Notes under the pieces: generated by a model
Database searches by the model: none
Seen by the model: the letters and a program-made list of their open reading frames with translations, nothing else
Told to the model about the DNA's origin: nothing
Position numbers and translations under genes: made by a program
Shown: piece after piece, positions 27,148 through 34,333 of the stretch
How the letters are laid out: each line of letters opens with the position of its first letter
How positions within the stretch are numbered: position 1 is the first letter of the stretch
From: Phycisphaerae bacterium
Lineage (GTDB): Bacteria; Planctomycetota; Phycisphaerae; UBA1845
Assembly: GCA_024102815.1 (NCBI GenBank)
Contig: JAGFJJ010000010.1
Location: 62,001-126,000 of the forward strand
Direction of reading: 5' to 3'
DNA: 64,000 nucleotides

Positions 27148-28356
27148 CTAGAACCCGACGTAGGCGTAGCCCTGTCCCTGAAGATCGATGATTCTCGGGT
27201 AGGCCGAGGCAATGGCTTTCACACCCGGTATCAGGTCCGCCTTGCTCAAGCCCAGCTTTTCCAGCGACTTGCCGCACACCTCGATCTGCACGCCCATATC
27301 CAGGAGTTCGCGGACTGCCGAACCGTCGGGATTGGCACCGGGAGTCTTGGTCGCCTTGGCGTAACCGGCGTCGCTGAGCAGTCGCCTCACGGAATCGCCG
27401 TCGAACACGGCGGTCAGATGCACCTCGGACGGCGGAACGCCGATTGCCTCGTATTCCTTGAGCAACTCGCGAATCCGCAACAGGCCGTTCGGCTGTCCGT
27501 CGTTGCCGTCGTTCCCGTCAACCCGGCAGACGGCGCAGATGTCGCGCCTCACGACCAGCGGAGACCCTTCCTCTCCGGGGCTCATCCAACCCCACGATGT
27601 GAAGATCTCCTGCCCTTCCGGGGAGGTGAGGAAGTTGATGAACTCCCGCGCCACCGGCTTCTCCGCCCCACGCTGCGTTAACGCAACGCTGCAATGCCGG
27701 TAGACTCGGTAGTCCGCGCTCACCGGGATCAGCTTGGCCTCGTCCCGCAGGGGCATGTACCAGATGTTCCAGGTGATCCAAGCGTCGAGATCGCGGTGCT
27801 GCCGCCACAGCTTCATGGCGTCATCGCTCGTTTCCGCGGAAACCGAGATATTGGCCCGTAGCTCACGCAGCGCGCGGACATCCGCGAAGCGGCCGGCCAT
27901 GTCTTCCCACAGAGCGGTCTGGCCCGATCCCTCGACCACCATGATCCTGAGCCCGGGTTGCAGGAGGTCGGGAAAGTCGCGGATGCCCCGCGGATTATCG
28001 GGCCGAACAAGAATGACGGACGGACGCATGTACAGCGGTGTTACCGAGGCCGGGTCGATCTTCAGGCTCTCCGTCCGCTCGAAACGGGTCATCATGTACC
28101 CGGCACTGGCATAAATCAGGTCAGCATCGTCGCCGGCCTTGGCGATCCAGGAATCCACCGGTCCCGAGTGAACGTCAATGGTAATCTGATGACGCGCCCC
28201 GAACGCCGTCGCCGCGTCGTGAATCGCCGGCGAAGGCCCCGAAGGGCCGTAGAGTTTCATCGACTCCGGCGGATCACCGCGCAACGCGGGAGTCAGGGCG
28301 AACGTGATGACCGCAAAGGTAAGGCAGTGCGTACGGCAAGCGTAACGAGGGAACAT
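27148..28356 (-). CDS. AcfC-like solute-binding domain fused to a DsrE-like domain
   Basis: The 402-residue protein has a signal peptide (MFPRYACRTHCLTFAVITFALTPALRG). Residues about 30-260 match the AcfC/ABC periplasmic-binding family (LYGPSGPSPAIHDAA, IYASAGYMMTRF, VTPLYMRPSVILVRPDNP, WITWNIWY, REFINFLTSPEGQEIF). A CAVC motif near 284 links to residues about 295-402, which resemble the DsrE/DsrF fold (VHLTAVFDGDSVRRLLSDAG, VCGKSLEKLGL, DLIPGVKAIA, QGQGYAYVGF), including the single Cys that DsrE-type proteins use for sulfur. It is the first gene of the Fe-S/NrfD/13-haem operon. It may bind an oxyanion or sulfur compound in the periplasm; the substrate is unknown. Start: ATG preceded by GGGAGAT. 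Confidence 0.82.
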   Translation of the reverse strand: MFPRYACRTHCLTFAVITFALTPALRGDPPESMKLYGPSGPSPAIHDAATAFGARHQITIDVHSGPVDSWIAKAGDDADLIYASAGYMMTRFERTESLKIDPASVTPLYMRPSVILVRPDNPRGIRDFPDLLQPGLRIMVVEGSGQTALWEDMAGRFADVRALRELRANISVSAETSDDAMKLWRQHRDLDAWITWNIWYMPLRDEAKLIPVSADYRVYRHCSVALTQRGAEKPVAREFINFLTSPEGQEIFTSWGWMSPGEEGSPLVVRRDICAVCRVDGNDGNDGQPNGLLRIRELLKEYEAIGVPPSEVHLTAVFDGDSVRRLLSDAGYAKATKTPGANPDGSAVRELLDMGVQIEVCGKSLEKLGLSKADLIPGVKAIASAYPRIIDLQGQGYAYVGF

Positions 28357-28434
28357 GAGTGTATCTCCCAACATCGGCGGGCAAACCAGGACGCATCACA
28401 CCGCAGCGGAATCGCTCCGCCCCATCAACGTCCG

Positions 28435-28464
28435 CCGGATGTGTCGCGCCGAGAGCGCATCCGG
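28435..28464 (-). promoter_or_regulatory. Inverted repeat in the leader of the AcfC-DsrE operon
   Basis: CCGGATG and CATCCGG are separated by 16 bases that themselves contain GCGC-cgaga-GCGC. It lies about 80 bases upstream of the operon start, next to an AT-rich stretch (28465-28570) that probably holds the promoter. It could be an RNA hairpin or an operator. Confidence 0.4.
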
Positions 28465-28588
28465 CAATTAAGTTACTTACATTTTCTGTGCCGCAGCCGG
28501 GCGGCAATGAGGAATTCGTGCGCGACATGGCGCGGTTCAGATATAATTTATTCGCTGAATTATCTGTGTACGGACGCCGGCAGGAGAT

Positions 28589-31500
28589 TTACCGGAAGTC
28601 GCGTGAGCGCCGGGGCAGGTCCGCAACCCAATCCTCGATATTCTCGAACCCCGCCACCAGCAGGTGAACCACCGACCCCCGACGCTCGATGCGCCCGCGA
28701 GCGATCACCAGCCTGGCGTAGACGGCCGCGTCTCGAAATCGCTCATAGACCTCCGGCCGGACGATCAGGTCCAGGCGGGCGGTTTCGTCCTCGATGGTCA
28801 TGAACATCACCCCTTTGGCAGTACCCGGCCGCTGGCGAAAGAGCACAACACCCCCCACCGCCGCCCGACGACCGAACGGCGATGCCCGCTCGTCCTTGGC
28901 CTCGGCAGCGGTGATCACGCGCAGCCCGCTCAACCGCTCGCGCAAAAATGAAACCGGATGGGCCTTCAGCGAAAGCCCTACGGAGCAGTAATCCCGAGTG
29001 ACATCGTCGGCCGGTGGGACGGCGGGCAGGCGCACCCCGCCGTCACGCGATTCCGGAATACCATCGAACAACGGCAGCGCTCGACCCTTGAGCGCGCGAA
29101 CTTCCCACAACGCGTGCTGGCGATCAAGTCCCATCGACCGGAACGCGTCGGCCGTGGCAAGAACGTGGAGCGTGGACGCCGATACCTCACTGGCCCGCCA
29201 CAGGTCGAAGACGGAAGCGAACGGCCCGAACCGCCTCACCGCCTCCACGATCGCGTCGGCATCGCGCCGCCGCAGTCCGTCCACCATCCGCAGCCCCAGG
29301 CGCAACGCCGGCCCGTCTCCCCCCTCCGTGCTTTCTTCTTTCCTTCCCTCCGTCGCTTCGTGCCTCCGTGCCTTCTTGGCTTCTCCTCTCCACCCCTTCG
29401 TCGCTCCGTGGCTCCGTGGCTTCGTGGCTTCTTTTTTCCTGTTGCCCGTTGCCCGTTGCCCGTTGCCTCTCTTCCCCCTTCGTGGCTCCGTGGCTTCGTG
29501 GCTTCGTGGCTTCGTGGCTTCTTTCTTCCTGTTGCCTGTTGCCTGTTGCCCGTTACCTCTTGTCTGCTCCGTGCCTTCGTGCCTCCGTGCCTCCGTGCCT
29601 TCTTCCTCCAACGTACAATCCCATTCACTGTAATTAGCATCCACGCCGCGCACGACGACGCCGTGCTCCTGGGCGTCGCGGACGATCTGCGCGGGCGCAT
29701 AGAAACCCAGCGGCTGGCTGTTCAGCAGCGCGGCCGCGAACACCTCCGGGTAGTAGCACTTGATCCACGCCGAAGCGTAGACGAGCAACGCGAAGCTCGC
29801 GGCGTGCGACTCGGGAAAGCCGTACTGGCTGAAGCCCTTGAACCGCTCGAAGCACCACACGGCAAAATCGCGACTGTAGCCGTTGCGGACCATCCCACTG
29901 ACGAACCGCCCGGGGAACTCCGCGATGTCCGACTTGCTGGTCCACGCCGTGATCGCCCGGCGGAGCTTTTCCGCCTCCCCGGCGGTAAACCCCGCGGCCT
30001 GAATCGCCAGGGCCATCACCTGCTCCTGAAACAGTGGCACCCCCAGCGTCTTGCCCAGCACGCGGCGAATGGTCTCGTCGGGGTAATTCACCGGCTCCTC
30101 GCCGTTGCGACGCCGCAGGTAAGGATGGACCATCTCACCCACGATCGGCCCCGGTCGGACAATGGCCACCTCGATCACGAGGTCATAAAAGCAACGTGGC
30201 TTGAGTCGCGGAAGCATGGTCATCTGCGCCCGCGACTCGACCTGAAACACGCCGAGGCTGTCGGCCCGGCAGAGCATGTCGTACACGGCCGGGTCTTCGG
30301 GGGGAATGGTGGCTAAGGAAAGGCACGAAGGCACGGAGGCACGAAGGCACGAAGGGCCGGAAGGAAGAAGGCACGGAGGCACGGAGGCACGAAGGCACGG
30401 AGGGTCAGGATTCTGGCAGAAAGTACTTTCATGCTCATCGGCTATTTCTCGAGACTCCGTATGAGACCCTGAAGCACGCGGTCCGTTTCCTGGAGCAGGG
30501 CGTTGATCGCTTCCAACGACCGAAGGAACTCCATTTGTTCGCACAAAATCAACTGGGTTTCGAGCTCCGCAAGAGAACCGCGTGCGACTCGAAGAAATCG
30601 GAGATAGTCCGTTCGGCTTTGCCGGGCATAGCCTTCCGCGATGTTGCTCGGAATGGAGACCGCACTGCGCCTCATCTGAATCGTCAGCCCAAACCTTTCG
30701 ACATCGGGCATTGTCCGAGTGGTCTCGTAAACCATCTTTGCCAACAGCATTGATTTCTGCCAGGCAATCAGATCCCGAAATGTCTTGATTTTCATCGCAA
30801 GCCTCTCTTTCCACTTGCCTTGTTATCTTGGCGCCTTTTGCTTCGCGTCTTCTTTCCTTCTTCTGTTCGTGTCTCCATGCCTCGGCACCTTCTTCCTGTT
30901 GCACGTTGCCTGTCGCCTGTTGCCCGCTATCTGCTTCGTGCCTTCGTGGCTTCGTGCCTTCGTGCCTATTAAGAAGCTCCAGCCCCTTCCGTATCGCCGT
31001 CAGCATGCCCAGCCCGAGCACGTCCACCTTGAGTATGCCCAGCGCGTCGATGTCGTCCTTGTCCCACTCGATGACCGTGCGATCGGGCATGGCCGCGTTC
31101 TCGATGGGCACGAGTTCGGAGAGTTTTCCACGGGTGATGACGAACCCCCCCACGTGCTGCGAAAGGTGACGCGGGAAACCCAGCACCTCGCGGACAAGTT
31201 GAATGAACAGCTTGATCGTTTCGTTGGCGGGATCGAAGCCGATGGCGGCAAGCTGCGCGGGCACATCGCCCGACTGCGAATCGGCGAAAGGATTCCTCTC
31301 CCAGCGATCCACGCGTTTGGCGATGCGGTCCACGGCGTCCAGCGAGAGCCCCAGGGCCTTGCCCACGTCGCGGATGGCGCTTCGCCGGCGATACGTAATC
31401 ACCTCGGCCGTGAGCCCGGCGCGGTCCCGCCCGTACTTCTCGTAGATGTATTGAATGACCTCCTCGCGGCGTTCGTGCTCGAAGTCGATGTCGATGTCCG

Positions 31501-32722
31501 GCGGCTCGTTGCGCTCCCGGCTGACGAAACGCTCGAAGAGCAGGTCGATGCGATCCGGATCGACGGAGGTGACGCCCAGGCAATAGCACACGGCGGAGTT
31601 GGCCGCCGCGCCCCGTCCCTGGCAGAGAATTCCCCGCGAACGCGCGAAAACCACCAGATCGTGCACGGTCAGAAAGTACGGCGCGTAGTTGAGTTCCTCG
31701 ATCAGGACAAATTCGTGCTCGATCTGCCCGCGGACTTTATCCGGAACACCACCGGGATAACGCTCCTTCGCGCCCATCCAGGTCAGCGCCTCGAGATGCT
31801 GCATCGGCGTCATTCCCGGCGGGCAGGTTTCCTCGGCATACTCGTAGCGAAGTTGGTCCAGGCTGAACGAACCGGCACGCTCCGCGATCGCCGCACTTCG
31901 CGACAGCGCGCCCGGACGATCGCGCCAGAGTCGCCGGATTTCGTCGAGAGGTTTGAGATAGCGCTCCCCATTGGGGAACAGTCGAAACCCCGCCTCGTCG
32001 ATGGTGCAGCCGTGACGCACGCAGGTCAGCACGTCCTGAAGCGGGCGGCGCTCGGCGACGTGGTAGTAAACGTCCTGAACGGCGACCAGCGGGACCCGCA
32101 GTTGCTTCGCCACCGTTTCGCAGTGTTTCTCGTGCGCCCGGTCCCGCCCGTCATACAACTGCGCCGCGCCGAGAGAGAGCCGATCGTCATCGAATGCCTC
32201 TCGCAATCGATGCCACTCACGCGGCATTTCGTCGCAGTCAGCCGAGGACGGCAACAGCACGCCGAGCAGGCCTTCCTGATGATCCAGCAGATCATCAAGC
32301 GTCAGTTGACACTCCGCCTTGGCCGCGCGGCGCTTGCCGACGGTCAGCAGCGTGCAGAGGCGCCCATACGACGCCCGGTCCGTGGGATAGACGAGAAGTG
32401 AAAGCCCTTCCGGCTCCGTAAAGATCAGACGACAGCCGACGATGAACGGAATCTGCGATTCTTTCGCGGCAACGTGGGCGCGTACGATCCCCGCCAGCGT
32501 GTTGTGATCGGCGACGGCCACGGCGCCATAGCCGAGCTTCGCGGCTTGGTGCACGTACTCGTCGGGATGACTCGCGCCCCGCAGGAACGTGAAATTGCTC
32601 GTGACCGCCAGTTCCGCGTAGGACGGATCTCGCGATCGCCGTTTCGTTCCCGCCCGTCGCTGCGTCGTCGAAGGCTGAACATGCGGATGCGCGTGCGCTT
32701 TGGCGTCAGGAAGATCGGGCAC
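28589..32722 (-). CDS. dnaE2: Error-prone DNA polymerase DnaE2, carrying two large in-frame insertions
   Basis: The frame runs 1377 codons. The N-terminus has the PHP domain (YAELAVTSNFTFLRGASHPD). The palm has PDIDIDF (Asp 409-413) and KVDVLGLG (Asp567), matching the three polymerase aspartates. Later blocks ATIPPEDPAVYDMLCRADSL, SRAQMTMLPRLKPR and QYGFPESHAASFALLVYASA are typical DnaE2. Residues 586-802 and about 1040-1135 are foreign: repetitive or shifted-frame sequence with no polymerase homology. Without them the protein is about 1064 residues, normal for DnaE2. DnaE2 acts with ImuA and ImuB in SOS mutagenesis; imuB ends 15 bases upstream. Whether the polymerase works with insertions beside its active site is unknown; it may be translated through them, be inactive, or be matured at RNA level. 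Confidence 0.9.
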   Translation of the reverse strand: MPDLPDAKAHAHPHVQPSTTQRRAGTKRRSRDPSYAELAVTSNFTFLRGASHPDEYVHQAAKLGYGAVAVADHNTLAGIVRAHVAAKESQIPFIVGCRLIFTEPEGLSLLVYPTDRASYGRLCTLLTVGKRRAAKAECQLTLDDLLDHQEGLLGVLLPSSADCDEMPREWHRLREAFDDDRLSLGAAQLYDGRDRAHEKHCETVAKQLRVPLVAVQDVYYHVAERRPLQDVLTCVRHGCTIDEAGFRLFPNGERYLKPLDEIRRLWRDRPGALSRSAAIAERAGSFSLDQLRYEYAEETCPPGMTPMQHLEALTWMGAKERYPGGVPDKVRGQIEHEFVLIEELNYAPYFLTVHDLVVFARSRGILCQGRGAAANSAVCYCLGVTSVDPDRIDLLFERFVSRERNEPPDIDIDFEHERREEVIQYIYEKYGRDRAGLTAEVITYRRRSAIRDVGKALGLSLDAVDRIAKRVDRWERNPFADSQSGDVPAQLAAIGFDPANETIKLFIQLVREVLGFPRHLSQHVGGFVITRGKLSELVPIENAAMPDRTVIEWDKDDIDALGILKVDVLGLGMLTAIRKGLELLNRHEGTKPRRHEADSGQQATGNVQQEEGAEAWRHEQKKERRREAKGAKITRQVEREACDENQDISGSDCLAEINAVGKDGLRDHSDNARCRKVWADDSDEAQCGLHSEQHRGRLCPAKPNGLSPISSSRTRFSCGARNPVDFVRTNGVPSVVGSDQRPAPGNGPRASGSHTESREIADEHESTFCQNPDPPCLRASVPPCLLPSGPSCLRASVPSCLSLATIPPEDPAVYDMLCRADSLGVFQVESRAQMTMLPRLKPRCFYDLVIEVAIVRPGPIVGEMVHPYLRRRNGEEPVNYPDETIRRVLGKTLGVPLFQEQVMALAIQAAGFTAGEAEKLRRAITAWTSKSDIAEFPGRFVSGMVRNGYSRDFAVWCFERFKGFSQYGFPESHAASFALLVYASAWIKCYYPEVFAAALLNSQPLGFYAPAQIVRDAQEHGVVVRGVDANYSEWDCTLEEEGTEARRHEGTEQTRGNGQQATGNRKKEATKPRSHEATEPRRGKRGNGQRATGNRKKEATKPRSHGATKGWRGEAKKARRHEATEGRKEESTEGGDGPALRLGLRMVDGLRRRDADAIVEAVRRFGPFASVFDLWRASEVSASTLHVLATADAFRSMGLDRQHALWEVRALKGRALPLFDGIPESRDGGVRLPAVPPADDVTRDYCSVGLSLKAHPVSFLRERLSGLRVITAAEAKDERASPFGRRAAVGGVVLFRQRPGTAKGVMFMTIEDETARLDLIVRPEVYERFRDAAVYARLVIARGRIERRGSVVHLLVAGFENIEDWVADLPRRSRDFR
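29318..29605 (-). repeat. Second in-frame insertion in dnaE2: tandem GGCACGRAG / GGCAACR repeat array
   Basis: Read on the gene strand, the stretch starts with GGCACGGAG-type 9-mers, then CAGACAAGAGG, then GGCAACR 7-mers ending CAGGAAGAAAGAAG, then AGCCACGAAG-type 9-mers. A second 7-mer block and a third 9-mer block follow. It adds about 96 codons between WDCTLE and GDGPALRLGLR. The order 9-mers, CAGA leader, 7-mers, AGGAAGAA closely matches the 5' arm of the larger insertion at 30317-30967, so the two are related. No gene lies inside it. Confidence 0.85.
30317..30402. repeat. Left arm of the inverted repeat arrays (GGCACGAAG units)
   Basis: On the + strand the units read GGCACGAAG and GGCACGGAG, with a GGCCGGAAGGAAGAA break in the middle. 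They are the complement of the array at 30934-30967. Confidence 0.85.
30442..30795 (-). CDS. Four-helix-bundle protein of the 23S rRNA intervening-sequence (IVP) family
   Basis: The 117-residue protein shows the family signature almost throughout: FRDLIAWQKSMLLAKMVYE, FGLTIQMRRSAVSIPSNIAEGYAR, YLRFLRVARGSLAELETQL. Length is the family norm of about 115-125. GAGAGG lies seven bases before the ATG, so it can be translated on its own. The same fold is used by Avd proteins of diversity-generating retroelements, but no reverse transcriptase is present here. Family members are usually found in rRNA intervening sequences or beside short repeats; their molecular role is unknown. This gene lies wholly inside dnaE2, same strand, different frame. 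Confidence 0.93.
   Translation of the reverse strand: MKIKTFRDLIAWQKSMLLAKMVYETTRTMPDVERFGLTIQMRRSAVSIPSNIAEGYARQSRTDYLRFLRVARGSLAELETQLILCEQMEFLRSLEAINALLQETDRVLQGLIRSLEK
30934..30967. repeat. Right arm of the inverted repeat arrays (CTTCGTGCC units)
   Basis: On the + strand the arm reads CTTCGTGCC, TTCGTGGC and TTCGTGCC units up to the dnaE2 junction; it is inverted relative to 30317-30402. GTTGCCY 7-mers (30895-30925) flank it on the inner side. Confidence 0.85.
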
Positions 32723-32737
32723 GATGGAACATCCCGC

Positions 32738-34333
32738 TTACGCCCACAGCCCATGCACGAACCATCCCTTGGTGACACGGTCCCGATACACCCACAGGAA
32801 CCGTCCGCAGTCGTCCTGAACCGCGTAGTAATCCCGCCCGCCGTCCGGCGAAGGCGGACCGTCGCGCTTCGACCGCCACCACGGCAGGGCGATCCGCTCC
32901 GGCCCGCCGGCGCACCGCACGGCGAACTCCCGCCCGCGCCAGTGCAGCCACGAGGGCGGACCGTCAGGCACCAGGGAGATCACCTGCACCGGCTCGGGAA
33001 CCGTGAGCAACTGCGAAGGTCGATCGAACACCGCCGCTGCGGCCGCGCGATCGTCATCATCTCCGCGCGATTGCCGCTTCGGCTTCGCCGACCACTTCCC
33101 CAGCGGGAACGCCTCTTCAGGAACATGCGTCGCCACGGGCGAAATTCTCAGCACGCCCCGTGAACCGAACCGATCGATGAGCCGATCCACGAATTCTCCC
33201 AGCGCCGCTTCGTCCCGGGCGAGGCGGTCCTCGTCCTCGCCGTGGGCGAAATGCATCTGCGTGGCCGAGAGCTTTCCCATGCGCAACGCCCGCAGGACAA
33301 CGGACTCCACTCCGTAGCCCATGTTCACCCGCTCGAGCCTGGGGCCGAGCAGCGTCCACAGATGCCGCACGCTGCGGCAGGGATAGGTGAGCATCAGCGT
33401 GATGTGCCACGGCTCCGCCGACAATCGCTGGAAGACGACTTCGAGCGTCCGCGCGCCGCAGCCCCGCTCCTCCAGTTGCAGGACCAGCGCGAAAAGAAGC
33501 TCGCGAACGGTAAGCGTGATCGCCTCCAGGCTGGTCACCGCTCCGTCGAACATGCGTGATACTTCAGGAGGTGTCGACGCCCGTTCAGGAACGATCGCCT
33601 CGGCCGTGAGCCCCGTGGCCTGGTCGAGCCGGCGCAGCAGATCGGCGCCGAAGCGGCAGGCCAGTTCCTCGCGGGGAAGTTCGAGCAGCGAACCGATCCG
33701 CTCGATGCCCACTTCGTGCAGCGCCGTGACGAAGACCGGATCGATGCGCAGCCCCGCCACCGACAGCGGCGCGAGGGCATCGCGAACATGCGCGGCCTCG
33801 ACGATGGTAATGTGATCCTCGTTGAAGCGGGCCATCGCCCAGGCGCAGCCCACCGTGGGAGCCAGCGCCAGCCGGGCGGACAGTCGCCCCTTCCTCAGCG
33901 AGCGATCAACCTGCGCGACCATCGTCCCGTCCCCCCCAAAGAGGTGTTCACAACCGGCCACATCCAGCAGCAGTCCGTCCGGCGCGTCGGCCGCGACCGT
34001 CGGAGAGAAACGCTGCGCCCACAGCGCCAGGCGTCGCAGCCGCTTCGCGTCCTCCTCGGGCGTGAACGGCCGTACCCATACGTCTGTTCCCCGAAGCAAC
34101 GCCTGGGCATGGGCCAGACCCATGCCCAGGCGCACCCCTTTCGCTTCGGCGCGCTCGCAGGCGCAGGCGATCCACTCCTTTCCCCGCTCGCGGGACACGA
34201 GCAGCACGGCGACCGGCTGCGCGGGCGGGCGGCGCGGATCATGCCTGCACGCGCTGCCGCGCGCCGGGGACTGTTCCCGCATCGCCAGTTGCACCGGCCA
34301 GCGGGGCAAGTACACGGAGAGCACCTTGGCCAC
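32738..34333 (-). CDS. imuB: ImuB, Y-family polymerase-like mutasome scaffold
   Basis: The protein begins VAKVLSVYLPRWPVQLA, the ImuB form of the Y-family N-terminus in which the catalytic acidic residues are replaced. It continues with GLAHAQALLRG, DGLLLDVAGCEHLFGG, a helix-hairpin-helix region near RIGSLLELPREELACRFG, and the little-finger-like C-terminus ending YYAVQDDCGRFLWVYRDR. In the known ImuA/ImuB/DnaE2 system ImuB links DnaE2 to the clamp and is itself catalytically inactive. The start is uncertain: I chose GTG at 34333, with GGAG upstream, because the family begins there. The gene overlaps the end of imuA by 95 bases and stops 15 bases before dnaE2. Confidence 0.88.
   Translation of the reverse strand: MAKVLSVYLPRWPVQLAMREQSPARGSACRHDPRRPPAQPVAVLLVSRERGKEWIACACERAEAKGVRLGMGLAHAQALLRGTDVWVRPFTPEEDAKRLRRLALWAQRFSPTVAADAPDGLLLDVAGCEHLFGGDGTMVAQVDRSLRKGRLSARLALAPTVGCAWAMARFNEDHITIVEAAHVRDALAPLSVAGLRIDPVFVTALHEVGIERIGSLLELPREELACRFGADLLRRLDQATGLTAEAIVPERASTPPEVSRMFDGAVTSLEAITLTVRELLFALVLQLEERGCGARTLEVVFQRLSAEPWHITLMLTYPCRSVRHLWTLLGPRLERVNMGYGVESVVLRALRMGKLSATQMHFAHGEDEDRLARDEAALGEFVDRLIDRFGSRGVLRISPVATHVPEEAFPLGKWSAKPKRQSRGDDDDRAAAAAVFDRPSQLLTVPEPVQVISLVPDGPPSWLHWRGREFAVRCAGGPERIALPWWRSKRDGPPSPDGGRDYYAVQDDCGRFLWVYRDRVTKGWFVHGLWA

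Larger units (their letters stand above)
30317..30967 (-). mobile_element. IVS-like element inserted in dnaE2, encoding a four-helix-bundle protein
   Basis: A 651-bp segment interrupts DnaE2 between LELLN (codon 585) and LATIPPEDP (codon 803). Its ends are inverted arrays: on the gene strand it opens with AGGCACGAAGGCACGAAG and closes with CTTCGTGCCTTTCC after several CGTGCCTYCGTGCC units. The two arms could pair into a long stem. Inside is a complete gene with its own ribosome site on the same strand but another frame. This is the architecture of 23S rRNA intervening sequences (stem-forming ends plus a four-helix-bundle gene). The length is a multiple of three and the dnaE2 frame stays open across all 217 codons. 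Boundaries are accurate to a few bases; no target-site duplication is obvious. Confidence 0.8.

Noticed and set aside
29318-30967. Possible CRISPR array in the repeat-rich part of dnaE2
   Set aside because: The units are 7 and 9 bases long and directly adjacent, with no 25-40 base spacers, and no cas genes are present.
30317-30967. Diversity-generating retroelement, since the four-helix-bundle protein resembles Avd
   Set aside because: There is no reverse transcriptase, template repeat or variable target gene in the window; the terminal inverted arrays fit an IVS-type element better.
28589-32722. dnaE2 as a frameshifted pseudogene
   Set aside because: The frame is uninterrupted through both insertions and every conserved DnaE2 block, including the catalytic Asp residues, is present in one frame; function is still unproven.
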